Assembly (NCBI GenBank): GCA_009784615.1
Contig: WRBJ01000006.1
Coordinates: forward strand, 1 to 64,000
Direction of reading: 5' to 3'
DNA length: 64,000 nt
Source of the DNA: Defluviitaleaceae bacterium
GTDB taxonomy: Bacteria > Bacillota > Clostridia > Lachnospirales > WRAX01
The notes beneath the pieces were generated by a model. It did no database searches and was not told the DNA's origin. It was given only the letters and a program-made list of their open reading frames with translations. Each line of letters starts with the position of its first letter. Within the stretch, counting starts at the first letter, position 1. The position numbers and the translations under genes are program-made. Shown piece after piece: positions 26,136 to 35,228 of the stretch.

Positions 26136-26651
26136 TTAATGATGTTCTTCTTCCAGCTCGGCGATTTGTTTTGTTTGGTGTACTGCGCCAGCTTTGTGGT
26201 TTGGCGGGGCATAGATAGTGTATAAGCGTAGCGGTACATTGCCTGTATTTGTTATATTATGCCAAGTGCCAGCGGGTACAAAGACTGCGGTATCATCAAA
26301 AACAGGTTGCTCGAAATAAAGATTGTCGTGGCTATCTCCCATCTGGCACACGCCATTGCCGCCTTCTATGCGCAAAAATTGGTCAACGTGGGGATGTACT
26401 TCAAGCCCAATGTCATCACCTGGTAAAATGCTCATAACGGTTAATTGCAAATGCGGTCCCGTCCACAGCACGGTTCTGTATGTGTCGTTGTGTAGGGTCG
26501 CCTTTGCAATATCAATAACAAAAGGGCGGCCGCCAAAATCGGTGTGAATTTCTTGCGTCTGCACGTGGTTATGCTCCATAGCAGACTCATCGTTTTGTGC
26601 ATAAATACCATAACCAATGGCAGAGCCGGGTGTTATTCCAAAATCGTTCAT
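26136..26651 (-). CDS. Cupin-domain protein
   Basis: A 171-residue single-domain cupin. The first motif, IGLEVHPHVDQFLRIEGGNG, near residue 89 carries His, His, Gln and Glu. The second, VFVPAGTWHNITNTG, near residue 129 carries the last His. The unusual N-terminus is Gly/Asn-rich and the C-terminus ends KQIAELEEEHH. Similar proteins are annotated as mannose-6-phosphate isomerase-like, but the reaction is unknown. It diverges from the CBS pyrophosphatase gene. Confidence 0.82.
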   Translation of the reverse strand: MNDFGITPGSAIGYGIYAQNDESAMEHNHVQTQEIHTDFGGRPFVIDIAKATLHNDTYRTVLWTGPHLQLTVMSILPGDDIGLEVHPHVDQFLRIEGGNGVCQMGDSHDNLYFEQPVFDDTAVFVPAGTWHNITNTGNVPLRLYTIYAPPNHKAGAVHQTKQIAELEEEHH

Positions 26652-26689
26652 TATTAAATCTCTCCTAAATCTTTTACATCATTATATGC

Positions 26690-26718
26690 TTGCGCTTGCA
26701 AATGGGTTGTGGTATAAT
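26690..26718 (+). promoter_or_regulatory. Promoter of the CBS pyrophosphatase gene
   Basis: TTGCGC (26690-26695), a 17-bp spacer and TATAAT (26713-26718), followed by the ribosome site GAGGAGG. Confidence 0.65.
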
Positions 26719-26753
26719 GTACCTTTGATTATTTTCTGAGGAGGTACTTTTTA

Positions 26754-28382
26754 ATGCTTCAGGATAAAGTATATATTTTTGGACATAAAAATCCAGATAC
26801 AGATTCTATTTGCGCCGCCGTTGCTTATGCCAATTTAAAACGTGAAATAGGCGTTGTAGGTGCTACGGCTTATCGTTTGGGCGATATTAGCCTTGAAACC
26901 GAATTTGTATTGGATTATTTTGGTGTGCCAATACCTGAGCTATTAACGGATGTTAAGGGCAGAATAGGAGATTTGAAGGTATACGACCCCGTTTCTATTT
27001 TAGAAACCGAGCCTATAAAAACGGCATGGGATATGATGTTAAACAGCGACACAAGCCGTCTTGTGCCTATTACAGATGGCAGTAATAAACTAAAAGGCAT
27101 ACTTGGTATGGGTAATGTTACGCAGATTTTTATGGATGATTCTGATGACGATATTACAGAACACCACGAAATTTTATATGAAAATTTGATACGTATTTTA
27201 AATGGCAGACAAGTTGGCGGAAATTATAAATACGAGCAATTTTGCGGCAATCTTTATGCGGGGCCTGTGCCAGATGGTGCGGTTATTTGCGATAAAGACA
27301 TTGTTATTAGCGGAAGCATTGAAAATGCGTGGAAATTGGCGTATGAATATGATTTTGGTTGCATTATTTTAACCAATGGCATTGCACCGAAAGGGCTGGA
27401 AAATGCCAAAGCAAACATTGTCTGCGTCAATGCGTCTACTTTTAAGGTAGTTAGCCTTATAAAACAGGCTATTTCTGTGCGTTCTATAATGAACACCAGC
27501 GGCATAATTTCTTTTACAAAGGATGATTATATCGACAAAGTGCTTGAAATTATGCGTGGTAACCGCTTCCGAAACTTTCCGATAATAAATGATGACGGAA
27601 CGCTTTATGGCGTGCTATCCCGCCGCCACGTAATGGGCGTTGCTGGTAAAAAAGTAATAATGGTAGACCATAACGAGCGTAGCCAAAGCGTGGAAGGGTT
27701 GGAGCAAGCCGATATTATAGAGATTATTGACCATCACCGCCTTGCGGATATTCAAACAGAAGCGCCGCTATATTCGCATATGGAGCCGCTGGGTTGTACC
27801 TGCACTATCATTTATAAGATGTATAAAGAACACGAGGCTGAAATTCCGAAAGATATGGCGGGGCTTATGCTTGCGGCAATTTTGTCAGACACGCTTAATT
27901 TTACATCTCCGACAAGCACGTCAATTGATAAGGCAACGGGCGAAAAATTGGCGGCTATTGCGGGTGTAGACATTGCCGAATTTGGTCGTGCTATGTTTAA
28001 GGCGGGTACAAACCTAGATAAAATGAGCATTGCAGAAATGCTTAATGTGGATAGAAAACGCTTTAGTTTCGGCGAAAAATCGGCTTATATTTCACAGTTT
28101 AACACGCTTGATTTTGAAGCAGTTATGAAGCGTAAAGACGAGATTTTGCAAGAGCTTGCAAATTTTTATAATGCAAACGAATGTAGCCTTGCTATGTTGA
28201 TGCTTACTGACCTTGATAGAAACGGTAGTGAGATTTTTGCGGTGGGACGTGCAAAAGAAATGGCAGATGTTGCCTTTGGAATGAAATCAGACCAAAATCA
28301 TATTTTCTTAGATGGCGTGGTTTCCCGCAAAAAGCAAATTGTGCCGGATTTAAGCAAAGCGGCAGGCGGTAGTGCTGTATAA
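26754..28382 (+). CDS. Manganese-dependent pyrophosphatase with regulatory CBS domains
   Basis: A 542-residue family II inorganic pyrophosphatase of the CBS-regulated type. The DHH phosphoesterase part is split: IFGHKNPDTDSICAAVAYANL at the N-terminus and VDHNERSQSVEG, IDHHR and AAILSDTLNFTSPTST after the insert. Residues about 70-305 hold a CBS-DRTGG-CBS regulatory insert, which in characterised homologues binds adenine nucleotides. It hydrolyses cytoplasmic PPi. It lies about 570 bp upstream of a membrane pyrophosphatase, with one cupin gene between. Confidence 0.92.
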   Translation: MLQDKVYIFGHKNPDTDSICAAVAYANLKREIGVVGATAYRLGDISLETEFVLDYFGVPIPELLTDVKGRIGDLKVYDPVSILETEPIKTAWDMMLNSDTSRLVPITDGSNKLKGILGMGNVTQIFMDDSDDDITEHHEILYENLIRILNGRQVGGNYKYEQFCGNLYAGPVPDGAVICDKDIVISGSIENAWKLAYEYDFGCIILTNGIAPKGLENAKANIVCVNASTFKVVSLIKQAISVRSIMNTSGIISFTKDDYIDKVLEIMRGNRFRNFPIINDDGTLYGVLSRRHVMGVAGKKVIMVDHNERSQSVEGLEQADIIEIIDHHRLADIQTEAPLYSHMEPLGCTCTIIYKMYKEHEAEIPKDMAGLMLAAILSDTLNFTSPTSTSIDKATGEKLAAIAGVDIAEFGRAMFKAGTNLDKMSIAEMLNVDRKRFSFGEKSAYISQFNTLDFEAVMKRKDEILQELANFYNANECSLAMLMLTDLDRNGSEIFAVGRAKEMADVAFGMKSDQNHIFLDGVVSRKKQIVPDLSKAAGGSAV

Positions 28383-28394
28383 TGGAGGAAAATA

Positions 28395-28844
28395 ATGGAA
28401 AATTTCATTATGAAAAACATTAGTGACATTGAAACAAGAAAAGTAAGTTTTGGCGGTAAAATGGATTTTTTGGCAAAGCCTGTTATCCCTTGGGATGATG
28501 TAAGCACTTGTTCGGCATCTTTTGTCGAAGTCCCTGTTGGAAAAAGCTCCTATCCATACCATTGGCACAGCATAGCCGAAGAAATTTTCTATATCATAAG
28601 CGGTAAAGGAAGATTGCGTACATTTTACGGCGAAAAAGATGTAAAAGCGGGTGATATGATATGTTTCCCGACTGGCGAAAAAGGCGTACACGCAATTGAA
28701 AATGCGTCAGATGATGAGCCGTTGGTGTATATTGATTTTGCCACAAACCCTAAAACGGATATTGCAGTAGAGCCCGATACAAACCAAGTGATGATTTATG
28801 GCAAACATATACCTGATTTAACACTAGATTTGCCAAAGAAATAA
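28395..28844 (+). CDS. Cupin-domain protein
   Basis: A 149-residue cupin. Motif 1 is PYHWHSIAEEIFYIISGKG near residue 55; motif 2 is GDMICFPTGEKGVHAIEN near residue 86. The typical metal-binding His/Glu set is present. It starts 12 nt after the pyrophosphatase stop behind GGAGG, so it is probably in the same transcript. The substrate is unknown. It differs from the other cupin at 26136-26651 and is not an obvious recent duplicate. Confidence 0.82.
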   Translation: MENFIMKNISDIETRKVSFGGKMDFLAKPVIPWDDVSTCSASFVEVPVGKSSYPYHWHSIAEEIFYIISGKGRLRTFYGEKDVKAGDMICFPTGEKGVHAIENASDDEPLVYIDFATNPKTDIAVEPDTNQVMIYGKHIPDLTLDLPKK

Positions 28845-28870
28845 AGGTACAAAGGCGTAAAATTTTGTTG

Positions 28871-28899
28871 TTGCAATTTTCACAAATTGCTGGTATAAT
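28871..28899 (+). promoter_or_regulatory. hppA promoter
   Basis: TTGCAA (28871-28876), a 17-bp spacer and TATAAT (28894-28899). Confidence 0.7.
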
Positions 28900-28948
28900 T
28901 GTCAAATAAAAATAAAAAAAGAAAAAATTTGAAGGGATGTTGTAAATT

Positions 28949-31111
28949 ATGAACTTTGATTGGGCTTTTGCAATTGGTGGTGCTGGGGCATTAATTGCTC
29001 TTGCTTTCGCCTTTGTGCAAAGCAGGAAGGTAATGAAATTTGACGAAGGTACGGACGGTATGAAAAAAATCGCCGCCGCCATTCGTTCTGGCGCAAAAGC
29101 ATATTTAAAGCGTCAATTTAAGGTTGTAGCAATTTTTTATCTTATCGTTGTTGCCGTTTTAACTGTTATGGCATTTTTGGGCTTTTTATCACCTTTTATG
29201 CCTTTTGCATTTATTCTTGGCGGTGCACTTACGCAATTATCTTCGTTTATCGGTATGAAAATTGCTACATATGCCAATGTGCGTACAGCCAATGCGGCAC
29301 AAACCAGCCTTAACAAAGGTTTGCGTGTTGCTTTTTCATCCGGTACAGTTTTGTCATTTACGGTGGTTGGTCTTTCTTTATTAGACGTTTCTGTTTGGTT
29401 TTTGCTTCTTCGTTTTGTTTTCGACCTTAGCCCAACCGAAATTGCCGACAATATGGTAATGTTTGGCGTTGGTGTTGCGGTATTTGCATTATTTGCACGT
29501 GTTGGCGGCGGTATTTTTACAAAAGCGGCAGACGTTGGTGCAGACCTTGTAGGTAAGGTTGAAGCTGGTATACCTGAAGATGACCCACGTAACCCTGCCG
29601 TTATTGCCGACAACGTAGGCGACAACGTAGGCGACGTGGCTGGTATGGGTGCAGACCTTTACGAAAGCTATATTAAATCTATGCACGCCGCTATCGCTCT
29701 TGGCTATGCCGCATTTATGCATACCATCCCAACGCAAGGTTTTGATATGGTTTTTGCGTCAATGTTCTTGCCTGTTGGCTTGGCGGTTGTTGGCGTTATC
29801 GCTTCGCTTATCGGCACATTCTTTATCCGCACAAAAGAAACAGCAAGTAAAAAACAGCTTCTGCATACATTGCGCCTTGGCACATATGGTGCGGCAGGTA
29901 TAGCCGCCGTTGGTTTTGCTCCGCTTACATATTTTGTAATGGGTAGCGAGAATTGGCTCGGGCTATATATTGCAATCATCGCTGGTTTGGTTGCAGGCTG
30001 TCTTATTGCATATTTTACAGAATATTACACATCTGCGATTTATAAGCCTACACAAAATCTCGCAAAAGCCTCTGAAACTGGCTCTGCAACCTTCATCATA
30101 GGTGGTATTTCGCTTGGTATGAAATCTACAATCTTCCCAATTTTAATAGTTATTGCCGCTGTTGTTGTTGCGTTTTTATCAGCTGGCGGTGTTATTGGGT
30201 CAGACGGCACAGAGTTTACTTTTGCACAAGGCTTGTATGGTATTGGCCTTGCGGCGGTAGGTATGTTGTCTACTTTAGGTCTAACGCTTGCCTGTGATGC
30301 ATATGGTCCTGTTGCAGATAATGCAGGTGGCATTGCAGAAATGGCAGGTCTTGACCCAATCGTGCGCGAGCGTACAGACGCTCTTGACTCTATCGGCAAT
30401 ACCACAGCCGCTACAGGCAAAGGCTTTGCTATAGGCTCTGCGGCATTAACATCTCTTGCGTTGCTTGTATCATTTATAAAACTTGCTGTGCGTGAAATTT
30501 CAGTGGCAACCGATAATCCAAATTTCACAATGAGCGATTTGGATTTAAGTATTGCTAACCCAAGCGTTCTTATAGGTGTATTTATTGGTGCTGGTTTGGT
30601 ATTTGTTTTCTCTGCGATGACTATGTCTGCTGTTAAAAAAGCGGCGCAAAGCATCGTTGTGGAAGTTCGCCGTCAGTTTAAAGAAATTAAAGGATTGATG
30701 GAAGGCAAAGCAGAGCCTGAATACGAAAAATGCGTTGACCTTTGCACAAAATCTGCCCTTCGTGAGATGGTAGGACCGACTGCATTGGGCGTTATCACGC
30801 CGATTGTTACAGGTTTGGTGTTTGGTGTAGAAGGCGTTATTGGCTTAATTGCAGGCTCTACAGTTGTTGGTTTTGTTATGGCTGTATTTATGGCAAATGC
30901 CGGCGGTGCGTGGGATAATGCTAAAAAATACATCGAAACAGGCAAACACGGCGGCAAAAACAGCGAAAGCCACAAGGCGGCTGTTATCGGCGACACGGTG
31001 GGCGACCCATTTAAAGACACAACGGGTCCGTCACTTAACACGTTGTTTAAAATGGTTTCTACAGTAGCAATGGTTTTTGTTGGTATCATTGTTACTTACT
31101 CAATCTTCTAA
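28949..31111 (+). CDS. hppA: Membrane-bound ion-pumping pyrophosphatase, K+-dependent type
   Basis: A 720-residue, 16-helix pyrophosphatase that couples PPi hydrolysis to Na+ and/or H+ export. The substrate loops are present: DVGADLVGKVEAGIPEDDPRNP near residue 195 with DNVGDNVGDVAGMGADLYESY after it, and VIGDTVGDPFKDTTGPSLN near the end. The key segment GNTTAATGKGFAIGSAAL carries Ala where K+-independent enzymes carry Lys, so the K+-dependent type is inferred. The ion pumped cannot be decided from this alone. The ribosome site is GAAGGGATG. Confidence 0.95.
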   Translation: MNFDWAFAIGGAGALIALAFAFVQSRKVMKFDEGTDGMKKIAAAIRSGAKAYLKRQFKVVAIFYLIVVAVLTVMAFLGFLSPFMPFAFILGGALTQLSSFIGMKIATYANVRTANAAQTSLNKGLRVAFSSGTVLSFTVVGLSLLDVSVWFLLLRFVFDLSPTEIADNMVMFGVGVAVFALFARVGGGIFTKAADVGADLVGKVEAGIPEDDPRNPAVIADNVGDNVGDVAGMGADLYESYIKSMHAAIALGYAAFMHTIPTQGFDMVFASMFLPVGLAVVGVIASLIGTFFIRTKETASKKQLLHTLRLGTYGAAGIAAVGFAPLTYFVMGSENWLGLYIAIIAGLVAGCLIAYFTEYYTSAIYKPTQNLAKASETGSATFIIGGISLGMKSTIFPILIVIAAVVVAFLSAGGVIGSDGTEFTFAQGLYGIGLAAVGMLSTLGLTLACDAYGPVADNAGGIAEMAGLDPIVRERTDALDSIGNTTAATGKGFAIGSAALTSLALLVSFIKLAVREISVATDNPNFTMSDLDLSIANPSVLIGVFIGAGLVFVFSAMTMSAVKKAAQSIVVEVRRQFKEIKGLMEGKAEPEYEKCVDLCTKSALREMVGPTALGVITPIVTGLVFGVEGVIGLIAGSTVVGFVMAVFMANAGGAWDNAKKYIETGKHGGKNSESHKAAVIGDTVGDPFKDTTGPSLNTLFKMVSTVAMVFVGIIVTYSIF

Positions 31112-31122
31112 AAATAGCAAAT

Positions 31123-31154
31123 AAAAGGCGACTTGCTTATTGCAGTCGCCTTTT
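31123..31154. terminator. hppA terminator
   Basis: AAAAGGCGACT (31123-31133) pairs with AGTCGCCTTTT (31144-31154) around a 10-nt loop. Confidence 0.85.
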
Positions 31155-31162
31155 ATAATGAC

Positions 31163-31191
31163 TTGACAGTGAAATCTTATTGCGTTATAAT
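31163..31191 (+). promoter_or_regulatory. Consensus promoter of the DNA methyltransferase
   Basis: TTGACA (31163-31168), a 17-bp spacer and TATAAT (31186-31191). The predicted +1 near 31198 leaves almost no leader before AAGGGGG and the first ATG at 31204. Confidence 0.85.
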
Positions 31192-31213
31192 TTGATAAGG
31201 GGGATGAAAAAAG

Positions 31214-32227
31214 ATTAGTATTGATTTTGAGCATTTTGATGAAGAAATAGGTGGTTTTATTTGTGGAGATAACTTAAATGCAATGTCGTTTTTGCTTGCA
31301 AATGGGTTTGCAAATAAATTTGATTTGGTTTATATAGACCCACCGTTTTCTACAAGCAATATTTTTACAGTGTGCGAGCGTACCAGCACAATTAGTCGCA
31401 CAAACGGCGGCACAATTGCTTATTCTGATAAATTTAGCAAAGGTGAATTTTTGGACTTTCTTCGTCAAAGATTACTTTCGATACGAGAACTAATGAGCGA
31501 ACAAGGCTCTATTTATCTTCATATTGATACAAAAATTGGACATTATGTAAAAATTTTGATGGATGAGGTTTTTGGCGAGGAGAATTTTCTTTCGGAGATA
31601 ACAAGAAAAAAATCTAATCCTAAAAACTTTAGCCGTAAGACATATGGCAATGAAAAAGATGTAATTTATTTTTATGCAAAGTACGCTGACAAGCATATTT
31701 GGAATAATATTACAATACATCACAACAAAAAGGACTTGGAAAGAATATACCCTAAAATAGATACAGATGGTCGGCGATATAATACTGTTCCTTTACACGC
31801 ACCAGGCGAAACTGTTGATGGAGCAACTGGTGGCGCTTGGAAGGGAATGAATCCGCCTGCTGGTCGCCATTGGCGTACTTCGCCAAAGGAATTGGATATT
31901 TTGGATGCCAAAGGCTTAATTGAATGGTCAAAAAACGGTAATCCGAGGCTGAAAAAGTTTGCGGATGAACATAAAGGTAAGAAAATTCAAGACATCTGGT
32001 TGGATTTTAAAGACCCCCAATACCCAAAATATCCAACGCAAAAGAATTATGATATGTTGGATTTAATTATTAGACAATCATCAAGCCCCAGCTCTTGGGT
32101 TTTGGATGTTTTTATGGGTAGCGGCACAACGCTTGTTGCCGCAAAAAACAATGGTCGGCAGTTTGTAGGTATTGATAATTCGGAAATAGCAATTAATATT
32201 GCGAGAAAATTGCTTTGCGAGGTGTAG
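31214..32227 (+). CDS. Orphan DNA methyltransferase (N6-A or N4-C, beta class)
   Basis: A site-specific DNA amino-methyltransferase. FICGDNLNAMSFL and the catalytic DPPF (YIDPPFSTSN) precede the AdoMet motif VFMGSGTTLVAA, the beta-class order. The conserved frame extends upstream of ATG 31283 to a TGA at 31205-31207 but contains no ATG, GTG or TTG before 31283. An ATT at 31214 lies 10 nt after AAGGGGG. Alternatively, ATG 31204 begins MKK in another frame and enters this one only if one A of a six-A run is removed. No restriction enzyme adjoins it. Coordinates assume the ATT start. Confidence 0.8.
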   Translation: MSIDFEHFDEEIGGFICGDNLNAMSFLLANGFANKFDLVYIDPPFSTSNIFTVCERTSTISRTNGGTIAYSDKFSKGEFLDFLRQRLLSIRELMSEQGSIYLHIDTKIGHYVKILMDEVFGEENFLSEITRKKSNPKNFSRKTYGNEKDVIYFYAKYADKHIWNNITIHHNKKDLERIYPKIDTDGRRYNTVPLHAPGETVDGATGGAWKGMNPPAGRHWRTSPKELDILDAKGLIEWSKNGNPRLKKFADEHKGKKIQDIWLDFKDPQYPKYPTQKNYDMLDLIIRQSSSPSSWVLDVFMGSGTTLVAAKNNGRQFVGIDNSEIAINIARKLLCEV

Positions 32228-32800
32228 ATGAAAGGGTTGTTTATTCAATATAATTCGCCGGTGGTGCTTACTTTTGGGGCGGTTTCGTTATTTGCGCTTT
32301 TGCTTGGGCAATGGACAGACCACGCCAGTACGTGGGCTGTTTTTTCGGTATATCGCAGTAGTTTTACCGACCCTTTGGCATATGTAAGAATTTTATTACA
32401 CGTGTTAGGCCACGCTAACTTCGAGCATTTTTTTAGTAATTTTTTGATAATACTATTGGTTGGACCAATGTTAGAAGAACGCCACGGCGGCAAGAATATT
32501 TTGTTACTTATCGCTTTTACTGCGCTTATAACGGGTTTGGTGCAGATAATTTTTTTTGACACGGCTTTGCTTGGCGCAAGCGGCATTGTGTTTATGTTTA
32601 TGATTTTGGCAGGATTTGCTAATCTGCAAAAAGGGCGTATTCCTCTTACGCTAATACTGGTTGTTGTTATTTTTATTGGGCGAGAATTTATTGGCAGTAT
32701 TACAATAGACGACCAAATTTCACGCATAACGCATATTGTTGGCGGGCTTTGCGGTGCGGTTTTTGGCATAATTATAAATAAACAATCTTTGTTTAAATAA
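32228..32800 (+). CDS. Rhomboid-family intramembrane serine protease
   Basis: A 190-residue, six-helix rhomboid-like protein. The GASG motif with the catalytic serine lies in LLGASGIVFMF near residue 120. HANFEHFFSN near residue 62 matches the conserved HxxxN region. A histidine for the dyad is in the last helix region (ITHIVGG). The ATG directly abuts the methyltransferase stop, so translation is probably coupled. The substrate is unknown. Confidence 0.88.
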   Translation: MKGLFIQYNSPVVLTFGAVSLFALLLGQWTDHASTWAVFSVYRSSFTDPLAYVRILLHVLGHANFEHFFSNFLIILLVGPMLEERHGGKNILLLIAFTALITGLVQIIFFDTALLGASGIVFMFMILAGFANLQKGRIPLTLILVVVIFIGREFIGSITIDDQISRITHIVGGLCGAVFGIIINKQSLFK

Positions 32801-32814
32801 ATGGAGGTGTAGTA

Positions 32815-33213
32815 ATGAGCAAGTCGGATTTGGCGGCAGAAAAATTTAATAGCGGATTAAGTTGCTCGCAGGCGGTGTTATGCGCTTTTGCTGATGATTT
32901 TTCTATTGACGAAAATCTTGCAAGATTTATTTCTTGCGGTTTTGCAGGTGGTATGAAGCGTGGCGAAACCTGTGGTGCATTGTCTGGCGGAATAATGGCT
33001 TTAGGTTTACAAGCTGCGCAAACCGAAAAAAGCGTGCAGGCGCATAAAGAGCTATGTTTTGGTGCAGTGGCGCAATTGATGAATGATTTCGAGCAAAAAC
33101 ACGGCTCTGTGCTTTGTCGTGAGCTAATTAAAGACAAGCCCGACAGAAAGCCATTTTGCACAGAATTAGTACGCAATGTCGTCGAATTGGTCGAAAAAAA
33201 CACTTGCAATTAA
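32815..33213 (+). CDS. C_GCAxxG_C_C family redox/metal protein
   Basis: A 132-residue protein of the C_GCAxxG_C_C family. The pattern is visible: LSCSQAVLCAFA near residue 15, GETCGALSGG near 51, then cysteines near 81, 100 and 114. The family is suspected to bind metal or act in redox chemistry, but its function is not established. The start is ATG behind GGAGGTG, 14 nt after the rhomboid stop. It ends just upstream of tRNA-Sec, whose -35 box overlaps its last codons. Confidence 0.88.
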   Translation: MSKSDLAAEKFNSGLSCSQAVLCAFADDFSIDENLARFISCGFAGGMKRGETCGALSGGIMALGLQAAQTEKSVQAHKELCFGAVAQLMNDFEQKHGSVLCRELIKDKPDRKPFCTELVRNVVELVEKNTCN

Positions 33214-33232
33214 TCACAACATACGATATAAT
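33204..33232 (+). promoter_or_regulatory. selC promoter
   Basis: TTGCAA (33204-33209), a 17-bp spacer and TATAAT (33227-33232), 17 bp before the tRNA. Confidence 0.7.
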
Positions 33233-33249
33233 GGCTTTGTATTTATTAT

Positions 33250-33344
33250 GGGAGTAGATGGGTGCTGGTGTGCCTTGCGGTCTTCAAAACCGTTGTTTGC
33301 GTGATGAGCGCATAGGTGGGTTCGATTCCCACATATTCCCGCCA
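33250..33344 (+). tRNA. selC: tRNA-Sec (anticodon UCA)
   Basis: A 95-nt tRNA with encoded CCA, the length typical of bacterial tRNA-Sec. The anticodon stem-loop is GCGGT-CTTCAAA-ACCGT with UCA at 33284-33286. There is a long variable arm (TTGCG...CGCAT), a T arm GTGGG-TTCGATT-CCCAC, and an acceptor pairing GGGAGTA with TATTCCC. It decodes UGA as selenocysteine, consistent with selD 2 kb downstream. Confidence 0.95.
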
Positions 33345-33375
33345 AAAATTCGGCATTGCCTTTAAATATAATAAA

Positions 33376-33393
33376 CGACCCTTTTGCGGGTCG
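33376..33393. terminator. Terminator between selC and the adhesin-like gene
   Basis: CGACCC / GGGTCG stem with a 6-nt loop and flanking A/T runs; it can serve selC and the convergent minus-strand gene. Confidence 0.65.
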
Positions 33394-33403
33394 CTTATTT
33401 ATG

Positions 33404-35140
33404 TTAGTACGTGATTATCACACGCCAATCGCCTTCTTCCCACTGCACATCTGCCCCAAAGGCTTCTGCTACAAACCTTGCGGGTACAAAGGTTCTGCCG
33501 TTTATTATTACGGCTTGTCCCATATTGTTTGGTAGGAGTTGGTTTGTTGGTATTGTTATTACTTGTGTGGTTATTGTGTCGTTTGTTTCTTCAATATCCC
33601 TTGTTATTATCACTGTCCACGTTTCGTCATCAAAGGCTACATTTGCGCCAAAGGTCTCTGCTATTATGCGTATTGGCACCATTGCTCTTTGGTGCTCTGG
33701 GTCTATAAAGGTTGCGCCCATATTACTTTCTGTGTATATGCCGTTTATGTTATATACATTTACGCCTATTAGCAGTTGTAGTATGGTTGGGATATATTGT
33801 GGTTCGTTTATTGTTATTGTTGCTATGTTTGATGTTGTTTGTGCTGTGTTGTTGCCGGTCTATTTGGTTTGCATTGTTGTTGTTTGTTATTATTACACGG
33901 TAACGGTTTATGCGGGTTGTGGATGGTGTGGTTGTGTCTATTGTTAGCTCGTTGTTTGTTGCGCCTTGTATTGGTGCGAAAAAGCCGCCCGTTGCGCCGT
34001 CTGCTTTATACCATTGGTAGGTTAGTGTGCCGTTATCGGAGGATGTTGCTGTTACGGATAGTGTGTGGGTTGAGCCTGCAATTAGTTCTATAGATTGTGG
34101 TTGTTGTGTAATACGTGGTGTTGCGGCGTGGGTTTGTTGTGGTTGTGGGTCTGGTTCTATTGTTTCTATTGCTTGCCAGATTGCTGTAAATGTTCTGTTT
34201 TCTGTTATATTATTAAGGTTTAGGGCTGGTTGCCAGCCGTTAAAGGTATAGCCGTTGCGGGTTGGGTTTGATGTTAGGGGTGTTGCATTGCCGCCTTGGT
34301 TAATGGTTTGTGATAATAGTGATTGGTTGCCTTGGTATGTGCCGCCGTTTAGGGCAAAGGTTACGGTGTGGGTTGTTGTTTGGGTGGATGTTATTGTGAT
34401 TTGTAAATCTTGATAGTGGCTTCCTGCGGCATTTTGTGCGGTTATTCTAAAGTTGAATGTGCCTGTTTGTGTTGGTGTGCCCGATATTGTATTTCCGTTC
34501 AAAGTCAAGCCACTGGGAAGGCTTCCGCTTGTTATGCTCCAAATTGGGGATGGAAAACCTGTGGCGGTAAGGTCTTGGCTATAGGGTGTAGCTACTGTGC
34601 CGTTTGGCAGGGATGTTGTGGTTATTGTGGGGGGTGTGTTGGGGGTGTTGCCTGTTATTGTGCCGCTACCTATTATTGTAGCTGTAGGCGAATTGTTGAT
34701 TGTACCGTTGTTGGTGATTATGGCTGCGTTATCTATCATATTATTGTTGTTAATTATACCGTTGTTGGTTAGTCCGTTTGTGCTTGTAAAAAGGAAAAGT
34801 TCGCCGTTATTAACAATTGTGCCTTCGTTGATAATTAGAATGCCTGTGCTTTGTGCAATAAAAGACACACTGTTGTTTATTGTAAGCGTGTTGCCGCTTT
34901 GTATAATGAGGGTGGTATTGTTGTTTAATAGTAGAATTGAAGTAATTGTAATATCACCTGTTATTGTTACAGTGCCGCCCGATGGTGGAACTGCGCCAAG
35001 GGCGTTGCGCAAATCTTGTTCGGTTGTTATGCTAAGAGGGGCGATTTCGATGTGGTCTGTGTTGTTGGCGAAGGCGGTGATTGCAAATATTGCCGATAGT
35101 ATTGCCGATAGTAGAATATTAGCTTGGTGCGTTTTTTCAT
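33404..35140 (-). pseudogene. Frameshifted secreted multi-domain adhesin-like protein
   Basis: One gene read in three frames. ATG 35140 (behind CAGGAGATGACATT) leads after M-K-K into the wrong frame; with one more A in the six-A run it joins a signal peptide (ILLSAILSAIFAITAFA) and the long frame 33750-35012. That frame holds beta-helix-like Asn/Thr repeats, a putative Ig domain (SLPSGLTLNGNTISGTPTQTG), an InlB-type repeat (TFALNGGTYQG...) and an Ig-like segment (PRITQQPQSIELIAG). Near 33860-33885 the frame shifts again into a C-terminal stalk domain (33404-33721). The promoter is intact, so it is either recently broken, phase-variable or affected by sequence error. Confidence 0.8.
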
Positions 35141-35170
35141 AATGTCATCTCCTGTGATATGTTTTTTGGT

Positions 35171-35200
35171 ATTATAGCATAGGTTGTGGGTTGGGGTCAA
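35171..35200 (-). promoter_or_regulatory. Promoter of the adhesin-like gene
   Basis: On the minus strand, TTGACC (35195-35200), an 18-bp spacer and TATAAT (35171-35176). Confidence 0.65.
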
Positions 35201-35228
35201 GGGTTTTGGGTAACTTGATGTTGGGTGG

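Noticed and set aside
30040-30654. Minus-strand ORF of 204 codons inside hppA
   Set aside because: Antisense of a membrane pyrophosphatase; low-complexity Ala/Ile/Thr sequence and no ribosome site.
33411-33947. Plus-strand ORF of 178 codons opposite the adhesin-like gene
   Set aside because: It is the antisense of Thr/Asn-rich coding sequence, giving Val/Cys-rich nonsense with no ribosome site.
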